64,000 bases of DNA from Zhengitettix transpicula. Its lineage: Eukaryota > Arthropoda > Insecta > Orthoptera > Tetrigidae. A model generated the notes under the pieces. It did not search any database, was not told where the DNA came from, and was given only the letters and a program-made list of their open reading frames with translations. This document shows, piece by piece, positions 25,271-37,250 of this stretch (its first letter is position 1; each line of letters begins with the position of its first letter). The DNA is taken from NCBI GenBank assembly GCA_037074705.1, contig CM073593.1, positions 65,141,501 to 65,205,500 on the forward strand, read 5' to 3'. The translations under genes and the position numbers were made by a program.

Positions 25271-26899
25271 CTTTTCAGCTATAGTCAGCGTAAAAACGCA
25301 AAAATTCGTGATACGGAAAATGCATAGCTGAGATGTTGAGACGTTAATTTACTGCACATGTGAAAAAAGATGTTCCAAAACAGTAACAACAGCTAATTAC
25401 AATTCTGTAACCAACAATATAGTTGGAGTTCAGCATTTACTTTATATTTTTCTATGTAATTAATATTTATTTTACATTTTTGCCGTCTCTGATGCTGATT
25501 TTATCGCATTCATTTATATTATTTTGTAATAAATATTTTAAGACACAAAACTTTGCTCTAAATTCGATAATTAATGGCATCCACTTTTTAATATTTAAAA
25601 TCAACTGCCACATAGAATGGAATAGTAAATATTGAGGAACAAACAATATATTTGCCAGATTTATAAATAATTCTTAACTCTACAGGGAATTTTATTACAG
25701 TTACGAGTACTTAATTAATATTTTCATGTTAAACCTCATAATTTATATGCGGAGTGTAGGCAACAGACCGGTAAATAAATAATTTTTACAAATATCGTTT
25801 CAAAGTGTCGAGATACAAAGCGTTCAGCATCGTAAATCCTCCAGACATTTCAATATCATTATTATGCCGACTCGCTGGGAAACCTAGAGTTGGGGATTTC
25901 TCGACAAGCTGGTCAATAACAACTTTAAAGTCTATATCAAGTAGGTAAAGGGGATGACGTTTCTCCCAGTCGGGAAAACGATGAATAAAAAAAAGGCTCA
26001 GGGGGATTTTTATTGTTAAATATGTTGACATGCTACCATTGTATACCTTAGACGTATATTAACACATCGTAGAGAAACTGGGATGGATAAAAAATTTGAA
26101 CTTCCATAGCTCTTTCGGAGAAAGAGGGAGAAACTTGGAAAAATACGAGAATGGACCAACAGGATGCCACATTCTCGAAGAAAATATTCAACAAGAATGC
26201 CGAGGTCATATAAGGAAACCCTGAAATTCTTTCTTTCGTTACATTTCGTATAAAATCAAAATAGATTGACGTTTTTCTTTTACGTTGATCTAAACACCAC
26301 TATTTTAAACCCTAATATAGATTTAATTACATTGTAAAACGGTTGCCCGCACTTTAAATAAATAAAGAATAATGTGTTCATTAATTTATTAAGTAAGTTT
26401 GAGTTGTAATTTAAAATTATTTGTAATTCAAAACAATTTGTAATCAAATTAATACTCATTAATAACAGAAACCACCACAGTTTGTTTTAAAATGGCTACG
26501 ATACCCGTAACCTCCTTTACCTAATGTGACGAACGAGAAATAAATTTATTGTTTAATCTGAGGATTTCGTTTTAATTTAATTTTATTATTTAAACACATA
26601 CAATTTGTAATGCAATTTTGTGTAAGTAATCGATTTAATACTCATAATTTACGGAATTTCAACAATTCATTCTCATTCTTCATTTTTCGGAAACTTTGCC
26701 ATTATTAACTATTTTTTGTGATGATGTTTGAATCGATATATGAGCAGCAAATTTCTTTACAATACTGAAGCCATAAAATTAAAATAATGACATATGAACC
26801 CACAATGTGTTGAAGTTACGAGTACACTTTGAGCAGATGAGTAGACCCAATTTGGAAAAAGAACAGAATATAGTGCTGAATCAACTAAGTAACAAGACC
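25271..26899. other. A+T-rich non-coding stretch
   Basis: No supported gene. ACAATTTGTAAT and TTAATACTCAT recur as a short direct repeat near 26433-26462 and 26599-26645. Confidence 0.5.
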
Positions 26900-27130
26900 G
26901 ATTACAGTGATACAGTTTGGTCTTGAGGCGCTCTAGTGTTGGGGGCGACTCGTGTCTTGAAGCATGTTCTGAGGTTGCTGCATTGCGGAGGCTGGGAGTG
27001 CCTGAGCGTGTCGCCTGGGCACGTACCACACACTAATCCAGTTAGTCGAGGTGGTCAGCTGCTTGGTTAACCCCTTCCCCCATGTTATTTGCCGATTGGG
27101 GCGAGGTCCCTCCGCAACTGATCCCTACTT
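26900..27130. other. G+C-rich block of unknown origin
   Basis: Contains GGTTAACCCCTTCCCCC and GGGGCGAGGTCCCTCC. A 90-codon minus frame covers part of it but has no domain. It could be a fragment of an LTR or another repeat; no second copy seen in the window. Confidence 0.3.
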
Positions 27131-29679
27131 CAATTAAAGCGCCTTGAATATTCAATCTTGAAGAAGTAATTGAGTCTCATGTTCTTAAAACTAAAATGCG
27201 ATGTAACAGATTCCTCATAATTCTGGAAATACTCTCAAACATTACGTTATATATAATGTAAAGAAAATCTTGTCAGTTCAATTAATTACTAATGAGTCTG
27301 CACTTAATATTTTTCTCAGAAAAATTCTCATTATAACTAAGCTCCAATAACCCCTTGCTGAGTATCCCACTACTGTATATACTCAAAGGTAAAATATATC
27401 TGTGTCAACTTTAAGTTTACTTCACTATTGTCAACATAAATAAATAAATTCATTGAGAATAGCCATGCTAGAAAGTTTCTCGTACAAGTAATATATATAA
27501 ATATTTCCCTGTAAATCACATTTACCATTAAAATCATAACTTGAAAATTTTTTAAACTCTTTTTCACATTTGACTGTAGGTTCAACTTCAGTGATTATTA
27601 TTTAATACAATTCTTCCTTTTTACTTATGGGTACTCTGCCTAAAATGGAGTGTCCATTATTTCATTTATGATACAATAATCTCGGTAGTATTGCGTTAGT
27701 CTTTACGATACACTGCACACAAATATTAATTGTTATATACACTCAGTAACGTATCCCTTCGTCGATTAATTCATATTGAATACTAAGTCTCTCAATAAAT
27801 TCCCTAAATGTTTGTCTGAGATTTCAGCGTCGCCAGTTATTTTAAAATTTACATTGCATTTCGCTATACTTAATTTTTATTTCAATGCTTCACGCTCAGT
27901 TGTCTGTATAATATTCACTCTGGTTGTTATGAATTCTTATACATTATTTTTGTAAAATATGTCGTCACACTCTCCCAAAAAAATTGGACTTCTTTTTTCA
28001 TTCTAATCTGGATTCTCCTTTCCGTTTTATATTTCATTCATTCACAAGTATCTTATATTTGTTCACATAAATACTTCTCTCTTAAAATAACAAAATTCTC
28101 CGTTCCTCATACCCCCCGCAGATATTAAGTTTCTTTATTGAGAGCATGAAAATATTTATTTAAGGACGTAATATCTTCTTATAAGACAGTTATTACGAAA
28201 ATTTTGTTTCTCTTTTATAAGATTTGAAATGAAAGTTCTTCGTTATGAATAGCTAGAGAAGAAATACTACTTTCAAATCGTTAGTTTGGTTATTATATCC
28301 ATCAGTTTTTTAGCCACCTCCCCCCCCCCCCCCCGTTTATATAGTTCACTGTTATGATTCCTGTCAAGAATAATGTTTTGTAGTTGTTGATAAAACAAAC
28401 TCCATAAATATAAAGTAATGTTTAGTCATAAATTTATCGTTCTGGAAAAAATTAGCAAACTACTCGTTTTACAAATTAGCAATATATGATTAAGCACATA
28501 ATTATATTTGTGTCACGTCGTTTTAATATAATTAATATATTCCACCACTTTTATATTACATAATTAAAAAATAATCTCCCTCACGGGTTTCCTTTAAATT
28601 ATATTAAAATACGTTGTCTTGTTTCATCGTGTAATATAAATAAGCATTGAAGGCGTTTGAAATATTTTTAAAAACCTAATGTGTTGAAGTTCAGATTATG
28701 TATAATATTCTGTACTGGATGTGTTAAAATTGAAAATTAATTTTAAATTATGTAACCTCGATCAAATTATAAAATTTTCACCACATTATTCTAAAAATTT
28801 ATCATTTCGAGGTATTTCCCCAGAGCAAAAAAACGTTTTTCGAGGAAATTGAGCTGAATATTTATTTATTAATGTATAATCTGATATTATTTTAAAAATT
28901 GGTGCTATTACGACGTAGCAGAAAAAAAAGTATATTGAAGCATTGGATAAATAGCTTTTGAGTAAATATTTGGCAGGAAAATTTAACGAGAGTAAAAGAT
29001 AATTAGAAATATGTTCCAGAAAGAGCTGCTCGTGTTAATACTGCATAAGTTTTAAAGGATACAGAAATATTTTAACTTTAATTAACAATTTAATAATTAA
29101 CTTATAAGCCAGAAATTTACATTATTTTTCCAAGGCACAGGTACAAGGAACTTTTGTGGGACATTATATTAATGGACGGCAGTATTTGATATTTTTATAC
29201 AGTCCTGTATATTAAACTGTTATAAGGAAAATATTAAATCTATTTACGTACAAGGATTTTTAAATACATTTATCCGTTCACATTTCTCTGTATTTTTAAC
29301 GGATCTTTATCAAGAAGCTGAAACATTTCTAACCTATCTTGGATTCAAAGAAAGATTTACTCACTCAGAAAAATTAAATAACTCCTTAAGAAGTTTACTA
29401 CTTCAAGTATTTAAGATTCACACAACTTTGTGCCCTAAAAATTCTCCGCTCAACGGAAATTAGTTTTCTTCATTTAATAACAACTTTAAGCGATAATATA
29501 AAGTCCGAGAGAAGAATAATTACTTCATATCGATCCAGTTATTATTTATGTCACGTGCTCGAGATTGTAAGGGAATAAAATAAGCCATGTGTCCAATAAA
29601 AATCATTTTTAAAGAACGGAAGGAGTAAGGGGGTATGGAAGCAGATTGCAACAAAAAAATCCCATCTAACTTTTCCCTG
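27131..29679. other. A+T-rich non-coding stretch with poly-C run
   Basis: A 15-bp C run lies at 28320-28334. Otherwise very A+T-rich with no gene seen. Confidence 0.55.
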
Positions 29680-30000
29680 AGCACGACGGTGGCAGCAAGT
29701 TAATGAGTTTCTGGCGAAACAGCGATTAAGAAGAACGAAGAAGAGCCAGGAGCAGGGAACAAATAGTTACACGCAGAAGCGAGAGGAAAGGTGGGGAGGG
29801 TAGCAACTTCGCGATCTCGTAGATTGAGATTACTGCTGGACCACGCCGCCACATATCGCCGCCATTTCCTACAATAAGGCAATCTTCGAGAGCCATGTAA
29901 GCTTTGTAATTCCCAAAAGCAAACAAGAAAGTGCAGAGAACAAAGCTGCGGTTCTCGTTCAAAGCCGGAAGAAATCGCGATCCAGTTTTTCGAGAGAAAA
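29680..30000. other. G+C-richer unique-looking island
   Basis: Contains CGCCGCCATTTCC near 29857, which has the GCCAT core bound by YY1/Pleiohomeotic proteins. Overlapping minus frames (60 and 95 codons) have no domain features. Candidate regulatory element. Confidence 0.3.
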
Positions 30001-30139
30001 ATAAAATAGTCACATTTTGACGAAATTAATTACATTTATACATCACTTCAGTTTAATATACCTGCTATCTGTTGATTACTATAACACGTACTTAATTATG
30101 ATAGACTGCGTAATGAATTATAAAGTAAACCTGCTATTT

Positions 30140-30600
30140 CGGAAGTCGGAAGCCGGTGTTTAGTAGGTGGATGACAACTGCGGACAAAACGGCATTAAAA
30201 AGGGCGACGGACAGCTAACCCGGAAGCATCTGTTTCGCAGACGGGGACACCGAAATATCAGACACTTGGTATTTAACAGGAAATACAATTGATTCTTTGG
30301 ATTCAATCAATGGGTCCAACCAATGAATTACAAACAAAATTATTAGTGATTGGTCAACAAAGAGAGTAAAGGGCAGTCGGTTGGAAGTTCTTGGAAAGCG
30401 CTGTCAGTGACCAGCCACAATAAAGGGTAGTCGGGTCTAGTTTACGACCCGAGTAGTAGACAATTCAACGCTAAGTTGGGGAGTACTCGACGCCGACCAC
30501 TGATGTACTCGACAGCCTGATCAGAGGTCAACGACACCGTCCGACGCCACTCTGAGACCGCACATCACCAGTCACAACCAATAAACGTCCGCCAGCACGG
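30140..30600. repeat. G+C-rich block with CCAAT boxes, possibly LTR-like
   Basis: About 460 bp unlike its surroundings, with CCAACCAATG and GTGATTGGTCAAC (CCAAT boxes in both orientations), a hairpin TCGGGTC/GACCCGA near 30436-30456, and AATAAAG near 30419. Such a mix suggests a solo LTR or other promoter-bearing repeat, but no terminal TG/CA repeats or target duplications could be confirmed. Confidence 0.25.
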
Positions 30601-31609
30601 TATCATGAATATTTTGTATTTTCAAGTATCGTAATGCCAGTCCTGAGTTGCTGATTAAATTTTCCATGTTCTGGTAAGCAGAATCCCACCAATAAGCTTA
30701 CAATAAATATTACAAATGTTTTAAAGAGAAACATAGACTTTTTATTCTGCGTTCACTCACTCCAATAAATTTTTAATTAATATATGGAAGTTATCAAATG
30801 TACATTCGGTTCGAGTATGATCTCATAGACTCCCGTTACCAGCCCTTTTGTTCCGTCCGCCTTCGTAATGTAATTAGAAACTTGCATCGATAATGCATCC
30901 AATGTTAACACTTCAAAAACCGATCGCTAAAGTATTACTAAAACCGCATAATTTATTGCAAATCAGTTCTTCGTACTCGCCATTGACGGGCTATTAGCTA
31001 CATGAAACTGCATAAGTTACCATTAGCATTCCAAAAGAAATTTTTAATAACCTAAATGAAATGCAGTTATCGGGGTACGATTTCTTGTACTAACGGAAAA
31101 TATATCACCCATTACAGTATTAGTCAAGGTGTTGCCTTTTCCACGAAAACGGGCACACTGGTTTCATTATTCTTAACATATTCATATAATTTTTGTATGT
31201 AATTTGCGATTTCATCCGATCTAAGTATAAGTACAACAGGAAAGGAGATATTATTCATGGATAGTGCATGCGGTTCCGTATAAAGAGCACAGAATAATTT
31301 AAGATATTCACCGCAGTATATAATGTTTCCTTCTGCAGTTGCAATTCATACGGATCCTATCCATATTTTCCGTTTTATTAATTGACTTTCCCATAAATCA
31401 CAACTTGGAAATCGGTAAACTATACACGAGACAGTAAAAAGAAATACGAAGGTAAGGCAAAAATTAAATTCACAAATAAGTTTTAATTTTTCACATAAAT
31501 AGAAATTAAATCATTTACCACATAGTAACTCTGATTTTCAAAACAAATTCCTTTTCTGATACTCTAACAAAAATGTTTTCGATTGAGCATCAATCAACTA
31601 ATTTGCCGT
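30601..31609. other. A+T-rich stretch with one denser patch
   Basis: A patch at 30890-31020 has balanced composition and no open frame. No gene seen. Confidence 0.5.
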
Positions 31610-31860
31610 TTCATTCGTCTGTTTGTCACAAGATTGATATTGTCATGGATAATATCATAACAAAACCATGAATATATCAATAAATACTTTTCCGTTATTA
31701 ATAATCAGGACACGACCTGGCTCGATGTGGTCGTCAGAAGTTGAAGTGGCTGGACGTCCTTCTCGTCTCTCGTTTATTTACTCTTGACCGACGGCTTTAT
31801 TATTTTATTGGGTTTTTCTGGTCGCATCCACATTAAACCTGAAAATCTTATACTGATTTC
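31610..31860 (-). pseudogene. mariner-like transposase N-terminal remnant
   Basis: On the minus strand, 31739-31772 reads NERREGRPATSTSDDHIE. This is the conserved linker between the two helix-turn-helix units of the mariner DNA-binding domain (family pattern with GRP and S/T-rich residues, then an acidic stretch). Next comes VLIINN, and a degraded continuation (FIDIFMVLL) resembles the start of the second helix-turn-helix. A stop lies just before the NERR block, and TGA stops follow within 40 codons, so it is non-functional. No catalytic domain follows. It complements, but need not derive from, the C-terminal fragment at 14081-14520. Confidence 0.65.
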
Positions 31861-32640
31861 AGTCACTGGTCTACAGCAACATGTCTTCTGCCATGTTTAC
31901 TTCGCAACGTCTTTTGTCCTCAATTGTTAACTTGGAATTCTTCCACAAGCGACGGTAACATCTGTTGGTTTGAGATTGCAGAAATCCGTACAGCCAACAT
32001 ATGGAGGATTAAAACAACAGTACAATAATATTTTTGATTTTCCCTCGTACAAATATGAAAATTTGTTTAATAATGTTTAGCCACTTTCGAGGTTATCATA
32101 TTCAAACAGACCGACGAACACGTTATTGTTTTAATTATTTTAAATAAACAAAGCCTGATTGTTCTACTGGGCTCTGGTATCGATAATTCTTGCACATAAA
32201 TTGATGTTTTATAGGTTTAAGCCATCTGAAAACTTTTCTACGTTATCAATTTGTTTTCTCCACGTTATCTTGTATAAATATTAGAATATCTGAGCGTATG
32301 AATAAATAATAGCAACAAATTCAGAGTTGTTTAGAAATCAGTATATCTGAAGTTCATGAATACTTTAAGAGTGTACATACAGGAGGCTGTATGATTGGCC
32401 TGAAATACGCGAATGTTTGTATGTGTTGATACGAAACGACGAATACATTAAAACCATACTCATTCCCAGAAATCAACGTTACATTTTGTTAAATTGTCGA
32501 TGAACGCGTACTTACAAATTCTAAAGTAAACGGAAAGAAGTGATGTAAAACGTTTTGAAATTTACTTTTCAAAATTCAAAGAGTTTACTTAGCGTGCGGC
32601 AATTAATAGCAGGGAATATTTTGATAGCATGTTACTGCTT
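31861..32640. other. A+T-rich non-coding stretch
   Basis: Nothing recognised. Confidence 0.5.
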
Positions 32641-32657
32641 TGATGTTTATTTTGTAG

Positions 32658-32742
32658 AATGGCGGAAAGTGGAGCGAAGGAAGCCGCTGGTGACATGAAC
32701 TAAGTGCTTTGGTTGGCTGTAACGTGAAGCCTCAGAGCGGCG
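32658..32742 (+). other. candidate untranslated exon with short ORF
   Basis: An acceptor-like TTTATTTTGTAG is followed by 85 G+C-richer bases and a donor-like CGGCG|GTAAGAA. The first ATG (32659) opens a 14-codon frame ending TAA at 32701-32703; all three frames contain stops, so it cannot be an internal coding exon. It could be a 5' untranslated or long-non-coding RNA exon, or chance. Confidence 0.2.
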
Positions 32743-34859
32743 GTAAGAATAATGAGTGCGCCACTAGAGACATCTGCTCGATGTTCCACCAGCCTAATGA
32801 AGGGGTTTTGGGAAAACACACAGGTACACTGCTACAGGAGGTCCTTTTGCTACCTGAGGGATCAAATAAATTTTCATTAAATATCCTCCCGTTTAGAAAA
32901 AGTTAAAGCACTCGGAAATTAAGAGGATAACACAGAACAGAACAAGATGGAGAAATAAATAAATAAAACCTTTCAAGTAATGATTACCCCAAAAAATTTC
33001 CGTTATAAATTATTTAATTCAAACGTTATGAAACATTTAAATTTTCGAAGCATATTTAACTTCACGTTTTCATTGCAAATAATTCTATAAGTCACACGCA
33101 TGTATCCATTTTCCTTCTTTTCAACAAACTTCTTTCTTAATTAATTTAATATCAACATTTTACTTTAACTACGTATAATTTCATTGAATTCATTATCTAT
33201 AAAACATATCTTACCTTCGAGTCACTATACGTTTTCTGTACCTTCAAACAAGACTCACCAATTTCCTATCCGTGCTTTTCAATGGACAATTTATTTTATA
33301 ACTTTTGAAAATTATTGAAAATCACAGCTTTTAGCATTACTCACCTTCATCCACTGCCTTTCTTATTTTCCTCTGGAATCGCCAGATAATTACCTTTTAC
33401 TTCCCGAGCTTTCTTGGGAACTTAACCTTAATTTACATGATTACACTATGCCACGTTTCACACATTCCAAAGTGGTCACAATCCATGTTTTATTTATTTA
33501 CTTTTTTAGATAATTCAATATCAATACAGATTCAATTTATAATCACAATCTTTTTTCTTGGCGCTTATTAGATAAATGTTGATATTTTTTGGACGTTATT
33601 CACCCTTCAGACAAGAGTTTACTTCAATTCCAACAGCCATTTTTGGTTTTCCCCCTTAAAGTTTTCATACTAAAAATGAATTGATAAATACTAGGAAAGA
33701 AATGTATCTACTTTTATTTAAATTTATTGTAGAATTACGTAATATTTGTTGAACAAAAACATATCCTGGAGATTCCAATGCCGGAAACGTGCTCTGTTGT
33801 TTCTAGCGTTGGATCCAAATTTGTTGTATTGTTACAGTACTTTGAATCGACGTAATAAATGCTGCATTTTCTAAATATAATTATCTTGCATTGATCTTGT
33901 ATGAGGCTAGTATCACCATATGAAGATAGTTTTATTAAATATCCTTTATCTGGGTTTTAAGAATAACAACTGCAAAAGTTGAAATTGAAAATTATAAAAT
34001 ACCTCATTAAAAGGAGTGTACTATTCAGTACACAATTTAAAAGTATTTGCATATATGTGGCAGGATGCTGTGAAAACCATTCCATAGGTCATATTTTTCT
34101 CTGTTCACATTTTTGCATTCAAGTTTTTCTCTTATTTACTTTGTTTTGAATTGATGACGTGTAGTTTCATTTCTCGTCGTTCAGACATTAAAATTTTATT
34201 GGGTGTAGTGATAATTTCATGTTTTGTTTATTATTTACATTTTATCTTAGGATTAGTCTGCATCAATTTTTTCAGAGAGCGTTGTAATTAAATTTTTCAA
34301 TATGCAGTGTGTACGTAAATTGCATGTTTTTCGTTATTTACTCATTGTTTCACTCGTGATAAGTCTTAAGTACATAAATTAAATTTTTTGTTAACGACCA
34401 TATGTTTCCATAGAGTTGTTTATTTTGGTACGTTTGTATTCCACAGAACAACGTATCATATTTCCTCACCTGGGGTGTAACAGTCTCAATAAATATTAAT
34501 ATAATTGTTTCTTCAGTAGATCATACTTGTATGCTTGTATTTATGTCAGAGGATATGTTACTTGAATTATTTTTAGTGAAACTATATTTTTGAGGCACAG
34601 AAGAAATAATGATTCTAAATATTCTACGCGTATTACAAATTATAATTATTCACTCAAAAGGTTAATTAATTTAACTCTTATAAGTTAAGAAAAATTCGAC
34701 AATTAATACCTGACTTCAAGGAGCAAATAACGAATACAATGATGTGTAGCGTTTGTTTGAGTTTATTTCAATGGTAGAACTTTTTTTCCCTTCCCTTAAC
34801 CTTGCAATAAATTCTGAATAACTTGTCTGAAACACCCTACTTTCTCTCTCCCGGAAAGT
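32743..34859. other. A+T-rich non-coding stretch
   Basis: No supported gene. A donor-like GAAG|GTGAGT occurs on the minus strand near 33345, but every frame before it contains a stop. Confidence 0.5.
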
Positions 34860-35045
34860 GATACTTAGAAAATTATGCGATTATTCGCAAATAGCTGCTA
34901 GAGCAGCGACTTGATGACTCTTCATGCATACTAATAACCAAATTAAGACTTTAAAAGTTTGCTCATTAAGATTCGAATGAGATGCTGTGTGAGTGGCGCT
35001 GTCTGCCCGCCGAGACTCACTTCCCTCGCCGAGAAACACGCTCAA
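34860..35045. other. candidate conserved non-coding element
   Basis: Balanced block without an open frame. It holds TTATTCGCAAATAG, CCAAATTAAGA, TTTGCTCATTAAGATT and a G+C-rich half with CCCTCGCCGAG. It looks like dense transcription-factor sites inside A+T-rich DNA. Confidence 0.3.
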
Positions 35046-36089
35046 CCCCAAAATGAGTTAATATTTGCGCTCTTTTAATATTCTTTTAAATTATGAAATT
35101 TATTATTATATTAAATAAGTATTTTTACTTCATATATATCACAATTGAAATATATAAAAATAGATTAATGTAGCTTAGGGTCAATATATTTTTAAAACTA
35201 TTTTCTAAGATAAAATAATTTAAAATTAAAGCAGCCTACACACACAATTCTATATTTAGAAGAAGAAAAATTAAACGGCGTATTCTGCTTTAATTCTTCT
35301 TAATTTTACATTTAGAAGATATTTTGATAAGGCAGGTAAAACTGGTGTCTTCAAATCAAAGAAAATAGTTTTCAATTAATGACATTGAAAAAAATTGTAT
35401 TAAACGTTACTATATCATATAAAATTTCCAGGTGAACTTCTATTTCCGGATGTTTTCAATATTCTTTTCATATTCGTCATAAAATATATGAATGTCGAAA
35501 GCTTCCGGATTAAGAAAAGTAATTCTGGGTACTATATACGGTTATTGAAATCTAAAATTATTTTTTTAAATACAACAGTCCTACTTTTCATCAGAAACAT
35601 CACCTTACTATGCTTATTTACAAACTATTTCTTCTTTGTTCTTAAAAATTGTTAAAGTGTGCGCTGTGTCTGCTTCATAGTGGGGAACATACATGAAACA
35701 TGATAAATTAATTAACCTCCACATATATAGTGTCGCATTTAAATAAATTAATTGAAACTACCGATTATTTTAAAAAAATTATCATTAATATAAAGACAAT
35801 GCTGTTATCCACTGCTAATTATTCAACCTAAGTTATATATTTGTACCTTAAGAAAGTATATGAATAATTAATATTGTTCAGTTGATTTTGAGTTTATTCT
35901 GTTCAAGAGAGTCGGCACATCAGCGTTTTATGTGTATGTATATTGTTTTTAGTCATTGTTAGTAAATTAATTCCTATGCTTATTAAAATTTATTATTCCA
36001 CGTTCGCTCTTTTCCACCATTCATTTCACGGCATTTTTGTCTCTTTCACGGTAAATTAACCTACTTAAGTTACTGATAAAACGACTCCT
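35046..36089. other. A+T-rich non-coding stretch
   Basis: Nothing recognised. Confidence 0.55.
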
Positions 36090-36480
36090 AACTTTAAAGG
36101 TTAACGGTCGATTCAATGTTGCTGAAAGTAATTTCCGTTTCGTTGTTGACTGCTTCCTGCTTCCAAATCCAGTACTTCGCGTTCACAGTGAACAAACTGG
36201 AAACATTTGGTAAATCTGTTGTTTCGCCTCTCTGCGCCTGGCAATTCAAATTTACGTGTGCCCTTCCACCGAATGTGTTAACAATGGAAGCGCCGGAACA
36301 ATACGGCAACAAAACAAAACATGAGACTCTTTTAAGTACATTTCTCGACCGACCGAAGCACGTATTAGGAGGTTTCAATTTCGGAATAAGCACTCAGCAT
36401 CACATCGAGTCAGAACTGGGGAACTTGTCAAGAGTTCATTTTCCACGGTTTTGAATTTTGTGATCCAACTACTTTTCCTT
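36090..36480. other. mixed-composition block open on both strands
   Basis: Plus frame 36116-36454 (112 codons) and minus frame 36094-36393 (99 codons) overlap almost entirely. Neither shows a domain, and no splice sites frame them well. The plus frame begins with a weakly signal-peptide-like hydrophobic stretch. Probably unique non-coding DNA; a real exon on one strand cannot be excluded. Confidence 0.25.
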
Positions 36481-36961
36481 AGGTGCAGAATTACATTGAC
36501 AAATACGTCACAGTCTCTACAGTCTAAATGAACTTACCACAAACAACTTCTCGTTTTGGGATGCATAGGTATACGAATCATACAGTTATTCAGATATACT
36601 ACTATTATTCTATCACTTAAGTGTAATACAAAATTATTTCTTAACCATTTCTTGTATGACATCACTTAATATACTCACAAATCGGCAACTAATTATATTC
36701 TTTAAACAGAAAATACTATAACTAGATTTTTAGTTTTCCCTTCAGATTTATTTCCAGTTGGGACAAATAAGGCAAAAAAAAATTCCTTTAATCCATTTAA
36801 AATTTATTCTGACTGATTTTTAATTTATTTGGCTATATATTCACCCAAAAGTCACCAAATTTTTATAAATAATCATTTTTAATATATTTCTAAAAAAATT
36901 ATGATATTGTGAATGTTGTTGAAAGTAGTCTAAATTTTTCTGTTCAATTCATATTTTGTAA
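36481..36961. other. A+T-rich non-coding stretch
   Basis: Nothing recognised. Confidence 0.5.
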
Positions 36962-37045
36962 ATTATATGCTACTGAAGGGGTCCCTGATGATAGGGAAGA
37001 AACGTTTTCTATTATATAAAATAAATTTATATAATATATTTCTGA

Positions 37046-37232
37046 TCAATAAATAGTTCTCGGTATTCACACGGGTTTTGCATATTTATATTTAAAAGTA
37101 ACGTTTCAACGACTAAAAGCTCTGTCGTCATCTTCTAGGCGAAGATGATGGCAGATCTTTTAGTCGTCGAAAATTGCGTTTAAATATAAATATGCAAAAC
37201 CCGTGTGAATACCGAGAACTATTTATTGAACA
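37046..37232. mobile_element. near-perfect palindrome, retroelement-tail-like
   Basis: Two arms of about 88 bp meet at 37137. The left arm starts CAATAAATAGTTCTCGG, followed by TATTCACACGGGTTTTGCAT; the right arm ends with the reverse complement. Near the centre each arm has TCTTTTAGTCGTCGAAA or its mirror. The words GAAGATGATGGCAGA and AGTCGTCGAAA resemble tails seen next to some insect retroelements (Penelope-like elements are one candidate). The arms are nearly identical, so this is young or kept by gene conversion. A related hairpin-GAAACG word lies just upstream at 36984-37003. Confidence 0.65.
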
Positions 37233-37250
37233 ACTACACCGGGAAAGACT

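Noticed and set aside
33345..33420. Possible minus-strand exon before a GAAG|GTGAGT donor
   Set aside because: The most protein-like frame hits a TGA just before the donor and the other frames stop too.
36094..36454. Opposing frames of 112 and 99 codons
   Set aside because: Both strands equally open, with no homologous features or framing splice sites. Kept only as an unassigned block.
36984..37003. Hammerhead ribozyme
   Set aside because: CTGATGA and GAAA are present, but helix II would have almost no stem and no cleavage-site helix is evident. Reported only as a recurrent motif.
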